Assembly (NCBI RefSeq): GCF_011082725.1
Contig: NZ_CP049715.1
Location: 1,054,001 to 1,118,000, forward strand
From: Apibacter sp. B3706
Lineage (GTDB): Bacteria > Bacteroidota > Bacteroidia > Flavobacteriales > Weeksellaceae
Length of the DNA: 64,000 bases
Direction of reading: 5' to 3'
Shown here: piece by piece, positions 47,046-57,239 of the stretch
How the letters are laid out: every line of letters begins with the position of its first letter
Numbering within the stretch: position 1 is the first letter of the stretch
Notes under the pieces: model-generated
The model's input: the letters and a program-made list of their open reading frames with translations, nothing else
Told to the model about the DNA's origin: nothing
Database searches by the model: none
Translations under genes and position numbers: made by a program

Positions 47046-47727
47046 AAATCAATTATTTTATATAAATAAACTTAACAAATAATTAAAGCATTTAAATATA
47101 TAAAATAAAAAATAAATTATATTTATATACAATAATTATTATATAATTTATACAAATATAAAATAATTATTAATTTATATCTGTTTTTATTTAAATTTAA
47201 TTTTAAATATCATAAAAAATTTATAATATCACTAAAAATCAACCATAATAAAATATATTTTTATATATTATTTATGTAATTTTTTAATATTTATATTATA
47301 TAAACAAAAGTAACATGTTTAACTAATTAATAAATAAAGGTATTTATTAAAAAAAATTGACATAAATCCATGAAATGAAAGTGAAGATTTTTTTTATCTC
47401 ATTATAGTGTATTACTAAATTTTAAAAACTAGATTAGATCTTTAAATTTTATCCAATTTAGTTGGATGAACAGTAAGAATATTGAATGGTATATATAAAT
47501 AATTTTTTATTAATATATGTAAACTATCAAAAAATCTATAAATTTTTGATACCAATTAAATAAACTACTTAAAGGTAAATGAAGATTATTGAACTGTATG
47601 TATGATAAATAATTTAGCTGAGGAAAGGAGATTGAAATAATTTTAAGATAAATTTAATTTATTTGTTAAATTAATGATTTACAAATGAGAATTTATTAAT
47701 GATGTATGTAAAACCTCATATTGATAT
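47046..47727. other. 682-base AT-rich region upstream of the giant operon
   Basis: Very AT-rich. On the minus strand TATATTTG (47160-47153) and TACTTTTG (47312-47305) fit the -7 consensus and could start the giant operon with leaders of roughly 100 or 255 bases, but neither has a TTG at -33. No terminator for the YiiX-like gene and no RNA fold was recognised. Confidence 0.35.
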
Positions 47728-48390
47728 CTAGGGGTTATAATAATAAACGATATCGATGACATCAGATTTGGACATAGCTCCCGGATTAATTCCTAATTCT
47801 CCTTCCGGAATAGGAATTCCTAATTTTTGAAAATGACTTTCCCAATACGGAATAAATTTTCCTGTATCTAAGGATTTAAATGTCATTACATTTAAAGGAA
47901 ATACTTCTTTATTGTCATTGGATATATACAAAATTTTATATATAAGCTCTGAACAATAGTATTGATCATTAGTTAAATCAAAAGCGTCATCGTATTCTTT
48001 ACCTATTAATTTTTGAGCTTCTTTTATCGCTTGTGGAATCAATTTTTGATAGGGTGCTTTCAATCTTCCAACAACAGAAATGGGCGGTTTATTTTCATAT
48101 TTTTTTGGAATTAAAAATTCTTCCAGCGGTGTAATTTTTACTTTGGGATGAGTTGCTTCAATTACATTAAATGATTTTGTAATAGAATCTTTATATACCA
48201 TTCCAACATGGGTAAAATTATAATTATCTATGCCTGAAGTAACCTGTTTGATTGCGCTATCCATATTTTTAGCATAGGATTCTTGAAATAGTAAATCTCC
48301 ATCTTTTAAATCAAATGTAAATGAACTATAACTTTGTGAAAAAACAAAACAAAATTGATATATAACGATTAGGCTAAAATACTTTTTCAT
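47728..48390 (-). CDS. Exported YiiX-like permuted papain-fold amidase
   Basis: A 220-residue exported protein started at the ATG at 48390. The frame extends to 48426, but a -7 element (TATATTTG at 48416-48409) lies inside that extension. Signal peptide about 1-19 (ends VFSQS). The NlpC/P60-like permuted order is visible: DGDLLFQ, then FTHVGMV with the catalytic His, the IEATHPKVKI segment, and finally YYCSELIYKI with the catalytic Cys. Homologues include YiiX and poxvirus G6R and are thought to hydrolyse amide or ester bonds in peptidoglycan or lipids. The substrate here is unknown. Confidence 0.82.
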   Translation of the reverse strand: MKKYFSLIVIYQFCFVFSQSYSSFTFDLKDGDLLFQESYAKNMDSAIKQVTSGIDNYNFTHVGMVYKDSITKSFNVIEATHPKVKITPLEEFLIPKKYENKPPISVVGRLKAPYQKLIPQAIKEAQKLIGKEYDDAFDLTNDQYYCSELIYKILYISNDNKEVFPLNVMTFKSLDTGKFIPYWESHFQKLGIPIPEGELGINPGAMSKSDVIDIVYYYNP

Positions 48391-48408
48391 AGAATCTATT
48401 TTTCGATA

Positions 48409-48416
48409 CAAATATA
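48409..48416 (-). promoter_or_regulatory. -7 promoter element of the YiiX-like gene
   Basis: Minus strand TATATTTG, exact consensus, 18 bases from the ATG at 48390. It directly follows the terminator of the macroglobulin-like gene, so the two genes are separate units. Confidence 0.5.
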
Positions 48417-48444
48417 AAAAACACATAATAGTTTATGTGTTTTT
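48416..48444 (-). terminator. Terminator of the alpha-2-macroglobulin-like gene
   Basis: AAAAAACACATAA, 3-base loop, TTATGTGTTTTTT with flanking T-rich sequence, about 42 bases after the stop at 48486. Confidence 0.85.
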
Positions 48445-48485
48445 TATATTTTTTTAAGTTTAAATTAAAATTTAAACATTTTAAA

Positions 48486-51400
48486 TCAGTTGATTGTTAT
48501 ATAATCTACACCACTATGAGCGGACATTTCAGGCGCATAGACGGATTGCACTGAAGTAAACCCGTTTGAAAATTCTCCTTTATTAGTAGCTCTTACCTCA
48601 TATTCAAACACATACGTTCCTTTTCTTATATGTTCAAAGAAAAAATTAGTAGATGAATCGCGGGTACTTTCATAATAACTTAATCCGTTTTGATATTTAT
48701 ACGAAGAAAAAATATTAACTGGTTCAAACCCTGATGCTCCCATATCTTTAATATGAATAAAATACATATCACGATCTGCTTTTAGTATCAGTCTTACAGT
48801 AATTACATCACCGATGGATATATAATTTTTACTCGTAATTTCCTGTAATATAAAACCTTGATCGGATACCGTTTTTTTAAATAATTTTTTCTGTATTTTA
48901 ATTGCATTTCCTGCATCATTTATTTTATCTAAATCTTCAATATATTGATAATATAATCCTCCCCAAGCTATACCGGGAGATGTTTTCTCAATTTTTATAT
49001 CTCCTATTTCCGATTTCATTTGCTCAGAATTCCATGTTTTTTTAAAATATCCTGTAGTTTGAATCAAGGAAGCATCGACTGATGGATAAATTTGCTTGTT
49101 TCCACTAAAAATGCTCACATTTTTTTCTCCTTCAGACCAATCTTTTCCAAAATTCAATAAAGCATACAAAGCATTAGTTGTAGCTTTCGTAGAGCCCCAA
49201 GAATTAGTCTGTTTATTACCTAGCAGCCAAATTTTCATTTCTTCTACAGAATTAATATCCCGGGGAGTTACCTCTGCAAAGGCTTCTATAATTTTAGTTT
49301 GAGATTCGATCGGTGTTTGGTATCTGGACCAACCGGCTAGATTATCTTTCCAATACATACCTGTATTTTCTGATTTCACCGATGTTTCTTTCAAATTATG
49401 AAGCACAGTTTGCGCTGATGTTGTATATCCAAATCTATGCAAAGTGACGGCCAACATCGCTTTATTTTGTGTATCTAACTTTTTAAAATATTTTGTAAAA
49501 TTTCTGTTAATCTCTTTACTGTAGTTTTCTGTTTCTAACGGTAATGGATAACGATCTTTCCAAAAACTTCTTACATAATAATACTGTAGTAAATCGCCCT
49601 CCTCTCCTGTTTTTTCCATTTGATTTTTATGGATATAATCCAAAGCGTTTTGATCGGAATATGCAATAGCTTTTTTAATCACCTGTCCCAGATCATTCGG
49701 TATATATGTCGAATACTGAATGCCCAACATTTTTCTGAGTTGACCTATTCCGGCAATAATATTATCAGTTATATATGCATTAGAATTTCCTCCTTCAAAC
49801 CAAGCAAAACCACCATCAGGATTCTGCAAGTTTTTAAGTTTATCTAGAACTTTAGCATTTTCTTGAGCCATTTGGTTTAAATCGAACAGCAAAGAAATTC
49901 TCTTTTTCTCTTCGGTTTCATTTTCACCGGTACGTATCCAAGGGGTTTCTTCTAATAGTATATTTTTCAATTCTTGATTCTTTTCTAAATTGGATATGTT
50001 GATCCCTTTAGAATTCCAATCATTTAATACATTTTTAATATTCGGAACGGTATTTACTATAAAAGAGGCCAATACATTCCCATATAAACGACTAAACACT
50101 TGCTCCGAATTTTCATAGGGATATTCCTTTAAATAAGGAATGGTAAATATAGCCAGCCATACAGGGTTACTAGCAACCTCCAGATTTAAACTTAATGGAG
50201 ATAAGGACTTTGAAGAATGAGTACTAAGCTTATCTAAATGATATTCTTTTGTTTCATTTTCTTTTATGTTGATAGGTATAGATTCGGTGATTAATACCCT
50301 ATCGGAAAGTATGGGAAGTACACTTTCTTCACCATCTGAAAAATTACCTGCATTTGCAACTATGCGTAAACTGACGGCTTGAATATTTTTTGGAACTTTA
50401 ATTTTCCAACTTACTTCGGTATTTTTAGAAAGTTCTGCTTTGAAAGGTATAACAGGGGATAAATTATTAAATGTATTATCTACCGATTTTTGAGTCAATG
50501 CATCAAAAAGAAAAAGCCGTGCATTTCCTGTTATATTTTTTCCGGTTAAGTTATTAATTTTTGTACGTATCGTTAGTTCATCTCCTTCTCTTAAAAATCT
50601 GGGAAGATTAGGCACCACCATGAGATCTTTCTGAGTTTGTGCATGAAATTCGGCTGTTCCCGTATGTAAATCTTTGGTGTGAGCTAAAATAAGAAGTTTC
50701 CATTGAGTTAAAGCCTCCGGTGAGGTAAATGAAAATGTAACGTTACCTTTCTCGTCTGTATAAAGATTAGGATAAAAGAATGCGGTTTCTTCTAAATTCG
50801 TACGATATTTAAATTGAGAAAGATTCTTTTCTACATCAGCATCTTGATTTATTATCTTTTGTATACTATTTCTTCCTATAAGTCCATTTTCCAAATTTGA
50901 ATCGGATTGCATATAATCAGCGTTTTTAGGAATGGCAATTGCAGAAGTAGCTACCACTTCCCCATCGTATAAAGTGCCTATGGATATATCCTTCAAATCA
51001 ACATTTTTTGGGTTTTTATAAATTAAATTAGGTAACTTTTCTGATAATCTGTTTGAAATGAGATTATAACCAATGGTAGAAGCCGATTGATATAATACCC
51101 CATACGTATAATATTTCCAAGGAGTGAATGTGAAAGTAGTTGGAGCAAATTGATCTAAAGACTCGTCGTACATTGTAGCCAGTACTTCTGCAGCAATTTT
51201 ATCTTTATCATTCCCGCTAATAGTCAAAGTCCAAGTTTCTTTTTGTCCAGGAATTAGCTTATTTCTAAATACATCAGTTTTAATTTTTAAGTCTTTAGGT
51301 TTTTCAACAACCTCAATTTGAAAGCTTTTTACTTGATATCCATTTTCATTAACCAAATAAGTTAAAACAAATAATCCATCACTAATAAAATTCTTAGTTG

Positions 51401-54395
51401 CCATAAAGGAATAGGTTCCTCTACCTTTAATTAAAGGTATTTCTTTATGTACTATCCATTTCCCGTTACTTTCCAAATGTAAAACGGCTGTTGAATTTTT
51501 TAAATCAGAAAAAAAGTTGAGTTCAATTTTTTCTCCTACCTGATATGATGATTGAGAGGCATTCACGCTAAAATATTCATAATCTGATGATTTTAATGTT
51601 TTATCATCTTTTATTTCAATAATTCTTTGAGTTTTAACGGTATCAGTACCCAATACAGTTTCAGCTTCCACTAAATAAAATCCTTTTGATAATGGAGAAG
51701 AAAGGTTAAGAGTATCAGATATTTGAGTATCAAATTTATAGGTATTTATTTTTTCTTTTTTCCATGCCGAAGGGTCCTGCTCATCTTTAGCATAAGGTAA
51801 ATGTGGAAAATAACGTACAAATGATTCTTTATCGTATAATTGATATTCCGGAACGAATGCCAATTTATTTGGAAGAAGTATTCTGGATGGACCTTCTAAT
51901 TTATATAGGTTAACCATCCCTTGAGCATATACTTTTACCTCATTTAAATTAGTTGATTGTATGATTAGTTTAGTAAAATCTTTTTGAGTGGATACATCCG
52001 GTGTATGTAAGGTTAGTTGCAGAGGGATATCTCCCAATGTAATTTTAGTTTTTTTAGTTTGGGTTTCTCCGGTATCATCTGTAACATCTACGGTTAAAAT
52101 ATAGGTATAATATCTATATTCATTATCCTTTTTAACATCTTTAGCCTTTGCGAGATAAGAAATTGTAAAAGCTCCCTCTTTATCTGTATTTACTTCTCCA
52201 TGTGCTATTATTTCGGATTGATCTGAATAAGGCATGGGATAATACATCCTATATAAAGGTACTAAACCTTTTCTTTCAACCCTGTAAATAACTTTTGCAT
52301 CAGAAACAGGCGATCCGTTATATGATAACGCTTTACCTTTACTTTCCACCTGTTCATCTAGTTTATAATTTCCTGAAAAATCATCAAATGTGATTTCAAA
52401 TTTTGGTCTTTTGTATTCTTCTACTGAAAAATAATGAGTATCATTACTGAAATTGGAAGATATATAATAATTTCCTGTCAAACCTTCTTGAGGCAGAATA
52501 AACTCTCCAAATATACTTCCGTAATCATTTGTAGTTAAATTTAATGTTGAAATTTCCTGTCCATTCGCATTATTTAATGATAGAGTCACTTTTTGCTGTT
52601 TTACTACTAAGGTTTTATCCTTATCTTTAGTATAAAGTATTACTTTAAAAAAAACTTTTTGTCCGGGTCTATAGATGGATCTGTCCGTAAAAAAAGCACT
52701 CATCTTTTGAATATCATTTTTAATTACATCACTTTCATCATTGTACATGCTTGAAGGAAGTTTCATATAGGAATGTGAAGAAGGAATATATATATAAGTA
52801 TCTCCAAATTTTGAGCTGAGTTTAGATAAATCAAAAAGTCCGTGTGAATCGGTTGTAATGGTATAGGGCTCAAGTAAATTTTTTGAATCTATATTTTTAT
52901 TTTGTTTTTTGTATACAGTTATAGATTTAGTTGGATAAACCTTTCCCGTTTTACGATTTAATAATTGAAATAATGGATTTACATATCTTCCTAATTTAAC
53001 AATACTCCAATCATGGACCATAAAGTATAAGGTTCCATTGAACTCTGAATTTAATTCTTGATTGGGTATAAATGATGAATTTGTTGACAATTCCAACATA
53101 TAATTTCCTTCGGAAAGACCTTCCAATTTATTTAACGTGGAATGAGTCTTAAAATCTGAAAACGACTTCCATTCCAACACACCATTTCTGATCTGTTTTT
53201 TATTTACCATGGAATAAATTCCATTGGATATAAATTCTGAATTAGTCGAATTTAACATCGTATTAGTATCCGTATTTAGCTGAAAAATTCGATAATAAAC
53301 TTTATTGATATTAGTAGCTTCTATTATCAACGGGATGTTTTCATTTGGTAATTGAACTTCATCCAATGAGGCATTGAGGGATATTTTTTGAATTTCTTCG
53401 ATAAGATTTTTACAATTTACAGTCCACGGATTATTTTCAGAATAGGTAACATTTTTACAAATTGAATATGCTTTTTCTTTATTTGAATTCATATTCATAC
53501 TCGCAGCTTTGTAATATAAATAGGCGGAAAATTTTTGAGTCGGATAAGAATTTGCTAAATTCTCTATTAAAGCTGCTTTTTTCTTCAAAGTTTCAGAAGA
53601 ATGAATAGTATTTTCAATTTGTTTTAATTTAACGTTTAGAAAAGCTGATTTATCCGGATCATTTTTATGAAATTCGTATAAATCTTTATAAAGATCGTTA
53701 ATTTCTTCTTCTTTATTCTTTTTATCCAAAGACCCCTTGGTATCTGTTGTATTCTGCGTTAAAATAAACTCGCTTGGTAAGTCGTTTTTTTCTAACGCAT
53801 GGATATATCGAAACACTAAAATATCGTATAAAGTAGGATATAATTCTATATCTTCATCTGAATTTAAAATGTTTTTCCAATGTAATGTTTTTTCTTTCTT
53901 ATGTAATTGATCATTTTTAATGGATTCTTTATACAAGGAAAAACTCTTTTGCATGAGTTGATGGGTGGACCAATCGCTAATATCATTGGAATGAAATTCA
54001 GTTTCTATAATATTTCTTCTTTCCCAACGAGTTCTAATTGAATAATCTTCATAAATTTTTGCTAACATCGATTTTGTTAAGGACAAAGTAATCCCTTTAA
54101 AAGAATTCATTTCCTTTTCAAAATTTTGGATTACAAGTTTGTACGGATCATTATCTTTATCCTCTTGAGTTTGAGATAAGATTAGATATTGATATATCAA
54201 GGAATTAATAATTTCCGAAGAATTATTTTCTTTTTTTGCCTGAATGTATAGTTGATTAACTTTAGGAAGTAAAGATTTAAACTCTCCATTCTTCATTTCT
54301 AAATCAATTTCCTTCCATTCTTTATCATAATTGATAACTTGTGCCATACCTATTTGAATTATCCAAAAACTTAAAAATAAAAAAATCGATTTCAT
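48486..54395 (-). CDS. Alpha-2-macroglobulin family protein, thioester-less
   Basis: A 1969-residue exported protein, signal peptide 1-18 (ends GMAQ). Bacterial alpha-2-macroglobulin-like proteins trap proteases or brace the envelope. The macroglobulin (MG) domains are recognised from about 600 on: FTDRSIYRPGQKVFFK, the MG2 signature, near 605. The A2M core reads FSFTSPEALTQWKLL (near 1220), and the alpha-barrel TED domain follows with PYENSEQVFSR (1427-1437) and LQNPDGGFAWFEGG (near 1520). At the thioester position the usual Cys-x-x-Gln is Asn1429-Ser-Glu-Gln1432, so no thioester can form. The first ~590 residues are a helical N-terminal region. It ends with its own terminator and has no PBP1C partner nearby. 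Confidence 0.9.
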   Translation of the reverse strand: MKSIFLFLSFWIIQIGMAQVINYDKEWKEIDLEMKNGEFKSLLPKVNQLYIQAKKENNSSEIINSLIYQYLILSQTQEDKDNDPYKLVIQNFEKEMNSFKGITLSLTKSMLAKIYEDYSIRTRWERRNIIETEFHSNDISDWSTHQLMQKSFSLYKESIKNDQLHKKEKTLHWKNILNSDEDIELYPTLYDILVFRYIHALEKNDLPSEFILTQNTTDTKGSLDKKNKEEEINDLYKDLYEFHKNDPDKSAFLNVKLKQIENTIHSSETLKKKAALIENLANSYPTQKFSAYLYYKAASMNMNSNKEKAYSICKNVTYSENNPWTVNCKNLIEEIQKISLNASLDEVQLPNENIPLIIEATNINKVYYRIFQLNTDTNTMLNSTNSEFISNGIYSMVNKKQIRNGVLEWKSFSDFKTHSTLNKLEGLSEGNYMLELSTNSSFIPNQELNSEFNGTLYFMVHDWSIVKLGRYVNPLFQLLNRKTGKVYPTKSITVYKKQNKNIDSKNLLEPYTITTDSHGLFDLSKLSSKFGDTYIYIPSSHSYMKLPSSMYNDESDVIKNDIQKMSAFFTDRSIYRPGQKVFFKVILYTKDKDKTLVVKQQKVTLSLNNANGQEISTLNLTTNDYGSIFGEFILPQEGLTGNYYISSNFSNDTHYFSVEEYKRPKFEITFDDFSGNYKLDEQVESKGKALSYNGSPVSDAKVIYRVERKGLVPLYRMYYPMPYSDQSEIIAHGEVNTDKEGAFTISYLAKAKDVKKDNEYRYYTYILTVDVTDDTGETQTKKTKITLGDIPLQLTLHTPDVSTQKDFTKLIIQSTNLNEVKVYAQGMVNLYKLEGPSRILLPNKLAFVPEYQLYDKESFVRYFPHLPYAKDEQDPSAWKKEKINTYKFDTQISDTLNLSSPLSKGFYLVEAETVLGTDTVKTQRIIEIKDDKTLKSSDYEYFSVNASQSSYQVGEKIELNFFSDLKNSTAVLHLESNGKWIVHKEIPLIKGRGTYSFMATKNFISDGLFVLTYLVNENGYQVKSFQIEVVEKPKDLKIKTDVFRNKLIPGQKETWTLTISGNDKDKIAAEVLATMYDESLDQFAPTTFTFTPWKYYTYGVLYQSASTIGYNLISNRLSEKLPNLIYKNPKNVDLKDISIGTLYDGEVVATSAIAIPKNADYMQSDSNLENGLIGRNSIQKIINQDADVEKNLSQFKYRTNLEETAFFYPNLYTDEKGNVTFSFTSPEALTQWKLLILAHTKDLHTGTAEFHAQTQKDLMVVPNLPRFLREGDELTIRTKINNLTGKNITGNARLFLFDALTQKSVDNTFNNLSPVIPFKAELSKNTEVSWKIKVPKNIQAVSLRIVANAGNFSDGEESVLPILSDRVLITESIPINIKENETKEYHLDKLSTHSSKSLSPLSLNLEVASNPVWLAIFTIPYLKEYPYENSEQVFSRLYGNVLASFIVNTVPNIKNVLNDWNSKGINISNLEKNQELKNILLEETPWIRTGENETEEKKRISLLFDLNQMAQENAKVLDKLKNLQNPDGGFAWFEGGNSNAYITDNIIAGIGQLRKMLGIQYSTYIPNDLGQVIKKAIAYSDQNALDYIHKNQMEKTGEEGDLLQYYYVRSFWKDRYPLPLETENYSKEINRNFTKYFKKLDTQNKAMLAVTLHRFGYTTSAQTVLHNLKETSVKSENTGMYWKDNLAGWSRYQTPIESQTKIIEAFAEVTPRDINSVEEMKIWLLGNKQTNSWGSTKATTNALYALLNFGKDWSEGEKNVSIFSGNKQIYPSVDASLIQTTGYFKKTWNSEQMKSEIGDIKIEKTSPGIAWGGLYYQYIEDLDKINDAGNAIKIQKKLFKKTVSDQGFILQEITSKNYISIGDVITVRLILKADRDMYFIHIKDMGASGFEPVNIFSSYKYQNGLSYYESTRDSSTNFFFEHIRKGTYVFEYEVRATNKGEFSNGFTSVQSVYAPEMSAHSGVDYITIN

Positions 54396-54713
54396 ATGAT
54401 TTTATTTCAAATTATAAAATATCTATTGTTAATTTATTACAATAAAGATGCTTAAATTACTAAATTCCATAAAGATTGTATATAATTTTTTAAAAAATTA
54501 ATCTTATATATGGATAAAAAAACAATAAACTTAATTGATAATATGATATAATATTCTATAAATTATATAATACAATAAAAAAAGCTAAGGAACAATTATT
54601 CGTATTAGAACTAATTATCTTACTATGATTGCTAAATTTTAGCGTAAAAATTACATATAATTTTAAATGAAAAGATAAATGAAAATGATCTTTGTGTTAA
54701 CAAGCAATTTGTT
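54396..54713. other. Spacer between DUF3037 and the macroglobulin-like gene
   Basis: 318 AT-rich bases; no strong promoter or terminator was found, and no small gene is recognised. Confidence 0.35.
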
Positions 54714-55103
54714 TTACATTACCAATTCGTTAAATAATTTTAAAAATGTTTGATTAAGATCCGAAGAAAACCCGGGATGTGGTCTGGATGTTTGAATCAT
54801 AGTACTTCTTTCAGAAGTTAGCCAACGAAATCTTTCTGCAATACCCATAGCAGCTATGCCTCGTCCTGAAGAATCTCCTATACTAATTTTTTTAAATGCT
54901 TCCAACGCATTTATAATACAATCAATATCAAAAGTATTATCTTTACTAAAACATTTTATTTTCTCTTGATCAACTATATATTCGACTTTGATAAATTTAG
55001 CTTCTTTTGAAAACAAAATAATTCCCACATTTATAAATTCTTCTCTTTCAACTTTCGGCACCAATCGTATGACGGAATATTCATATAATCGTTTTTCTTG
55101 CAT
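54714..55103 (-). CDS. DUF3037 family protein
   Basis: A 129-residue cytoplasmic protein matching the DUF3037 pattern: LYEYSVIRLVPKVEREEFINVGIILFS at the N-terminus (5-32) and the ERFRWLTSERSTMIQTSRPHPG block (90-111). Its start lies 23 bases inside the end of the HipA-like kinase gene, so the two are translationally coupled and probably act together. This pair recurs in many bacteria, but no biochemical role is known. It could be the substrate or regulator of the kinase. Confidence 0.85.
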   Translation of the reverse strand: MQEKRLYEYSVIRLVPKVEREEFINVGIILFSKEAKFIKVEYIVDQEKIKCFSKDNTFDIDCIINALEAFKKISIGDSSGRGIAAMGIAERFRWLTSERSTMIQTSRPHPGFSSDLNQTFLKLFNELVM

Positions 55104-55863
55104 TATTTGCTTCTTTTATAAATAGTTGTGAATTATTTAATCTGTTAGAAAGGAATTCTAGATAAATATTTTTTATATCCTGTGTGGATTCTTCGGAACT
55201 TCTCCAATCTAACCAATCATCGGGTATTAAATTTACTATTTCACCGATTTTTTCTAAACTTATTAGTTCTTTGCACTGTTGATCTATTTCTTCGAGGTGC
55301 GAGGCAAAAGGTAATAACACATGGTTTTTAATTTCGGCAAAAGGTGTAACCGATAATCGTTCCCAGTTTATCCAAGAATGATGAAAATATAAGGAAGCTC
55401 CCATATCAATCAGCCATAATTCTTTATGCCAAATAAGCATATTGGTATTTTTAATCGTTCTGTCAATATTAGTTAAAAACGCATCTAACCATACAATTTT
55501 TGAGGCTAGATAGGAATCCACCTTTGTAACCACCGGATCATAAGTTAACGCTCCTGACAAGAAATGTAAACCTAAATTTAATCCTCTACTTGCTTTAAGT
55601 AAATCTTGTATTTCTTCATCAGCTTCCGTACGACCAAACGCTTCATCTAAGTTGATAAATACTATTTCAGGAATGTTCAATCCTAACAATCTCGCAATTT
55701 CCCCTCCAATTAACTCAGATATTAAAGCCTTAGTTCCGTGTCCTGCTCCCCTGAATTTAATTACATAATTAAACCCGTCATCAGCTTCTGCCAAGGCAGG
55801 TAAGGAACCTCCTTCTCTCAACGGGGTAATGTATCTTGTAACGTGTACGCTTCTCAGTTCCAT
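55081..55863 (-). CDS. HipA-like kinase
   Basis: A 260-residue protein resembling the C-terminal kinase part of HipA without the HipA N-subdomain 1. The catalytic loop reads DAFLTNIDRTIKNTNMLI (about 127-144: Asp, Asn and Asp-Arg positions), and the metal-binding segment is LIDMGASLYF (about 150-159). The N-terminus carries FRGAGHGTKALISELIGGEIARLLGLNIPE (33-62), an ATP-binding-type region. HipA phosphorylates glutamyl-tRNA synthetase and is paired with the HTH antitoxin HipB; here no HipB-like gene is present and the partner is DUF3037. Toxin or other signalling kinase roles are both possible. Confidence 0.8.
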   Translation of the reverse strand: MELRSVHVTRYITPLREGGSLPALAEADDGFNYVIKFRGAGHGTKALISELIGGEIARLLGLNIPEIVFINLDEAFGRTEADEEIQDLLKASRGLNLGLHFLSGALTYDPVVTKVDSYLASKIVWLDAFLTNIDRTIKNTNMLIWHKELWLIDMGASLYFHHSWINWERLSVTPFAEIKNHVLLPFASHLEEIDQQCKELISLEKIGEIVNLIPDDWLDWRSSEESTQDIKNIYLEFLSNRLNNSQLFIKEANNARKTII

Positions 55864-56088
55864 AGTGAATGGGTTATCCTTGGTAAAGTTACATTTTTTT
55901 CTAACTATTAATTTTTATTAAAAATTAAATTTTCACTCAACATAAGTTTTTATCCTGGCTTAAAGTCAAATTAAATCTGAATACCCTTTACTAGGCAAGT
56001 TAAAAATTTAATTATACTTTGATTCATTTAAACTATTCAACTATAGATTTTCTTTAGTAAAAAGTATTCATAAATCCATAAAGATTAA

Positions 56089-56096
56089 TACATTTG
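56089..56096 (+). promoter_or_regulatory. -7 promoter element of mrp
   Basis: TACATTTG, exact -7 consensus, 49 bases before the mrp ATG; a -33 element is not evident. Confidence 0.5.
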
Positions 56097-56145
56097 TACA
56101 GACAATAAAAAGGAATTATACTTTTTTATTTTAAGAAAATACAAG

Positions 56146-57225
56146 ATGGCAAGTAAAGAAGAAATTAAAAACTTTTTGAAGGAAATAGAGGTTGATGACT
56201 TAGTCAGGAATGTACAAATTATGGGTGATACCGTTATCATCGATATGCTTTCTCATTCACCTGCCCTACATGAAAAGAAAAGAATGGAAACAGCTATGCA
56301 TACAGCTTTTGAACAAAAGTTTGGAAAAGATGTACAGCTTAAATTGAATATTTCAGTAGAAGTACCGGAAAAAAAAGATTCCAGAGGAAATGCTATTCCG
56401 GGTATTAAAAATATAATTGCAGTTGCTTCAGGAAAAGGCGGTGTCGGAAAATCTACCGTTGCATCCAACTTGGCAACAGCCTTAGTTAAAATGGGATTTA
56501 AAGTGGGCTTATTGGACGCTGATATATACGGACCTTCGGTTCCTACCATGTTTGATGTTACCAATGAAAAGCCTTTATCAGATAATAATAAAATTATACC
56601 TGTGGAAAGTTACGGAGTAAAGCTCCTTTCATTAGGATTTTTTGCAGGAGCCAACCAGGCGGTTATTTGGAGAGGAGCTATGGCTTCCAAAGCGATCCAC
56701 CAATTACTTCATGATGCCAATTGGGGCGAATTGGATTTCCTTCTTATAGACCTTCCTCCGGGAACCGGAGATATACATCTATCGATCGTACAAGAAGTTC
56801 CCGTAACCGGATCCGTAATCGTTAGTACACCGCAACATGTGGCCCTGACCGATGTAAAAAAGGGGGTGGCTATGTTCCAAATGCCCGAAATTAATGTACC
56901 TGTTCTTGGTTTAATTGAGAATATGGCTTATTTTACACCAAAAGAATTACCGAATAATAAATATTATATTTTCGGAAAAAAAGGTGTTAAAAAATTAGCT
57001 GAATCTATGGACCTTCCTTTCCTAGGTGAAATTCCTATCATACAATCCATCAGAGAGGCTTCTGATTACGGAAGACCGGCCGTATTGCAAGAAGATGAAA
57101 TGGTATCCGGAATTTATATGAACTTGGCTAAAAATATGATAAGCAGCCTGGTCAAAAGAAATGAAGATTTACCACCTTCAGAAGCGGTAAGAATTACAAC
57201 AATGGCAGGATGTTCCAACAATTAA
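56146..57225 (+). CDS. mrp: Mrp/ApbC-type iron-sulfur cluster carrier ATPase
   Basis: A 359-residue P-loop ATPase of the Mrp/Nbp35 family, which carries Fe-S clusters to client proteins. An N-terminal MIP18-like (DUF59) domain covers 1-75 and is followed by a deviant Walker A motif SGKGGVGKST (95-104). DADIYGPSVP and LLIDLPPGTGDIHLSI are the family's switch and Walker B-like segments. The C-x-x-C of some Mrp proteins is replaced by ENMAYFTPKE, as usual in Bacteroidota; only a late GCSNN is present. It is followed within about 15 bases by the NifU-like gene, its probable partner in Fe-S delivery. Confidence 0.93.
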   Translation: MASKEEIKNFLKEIEVDDLVRNVQIMGDTVIIDMLSHSPALHEKKRMETAMHTAFEQKFGKDVQLKLNISVEVPEKKDSRGNAIPGIKNIIAVASGKGGVGKSTVASNLATALVKMGFKVGLLDADIYGPSVPTMFDVTNEKPLSDNNKIIPVESYGVKLLSLGFFAGANQAVIWRGAMASKAIHQLLHDANWGELDFLLIDLPPGTGDIHLSIVQEVPVTGSVIVSTPQHVALTDVKKGVAMFQMPEINVPVLGLIENMAYFTPKELPNNKYYIFGKKGVKKLAESMDLPFLGEIPIIQSIREASDYGRPAVLQEDEMVSGIYMNLAKNMISSLVKRNEDLPPSEAVRITTMAGCSNN

Positions 57226-57239
57226 TTTTATTATTTTAC

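Noticed and set aside
54396-54713. Small RNA or terminator in the AT-rich spacer after the DUF3037 gene
   Set aside because: Only a weak AACAAG/TTTGTT stem is visible, no clear promoter; not supported.
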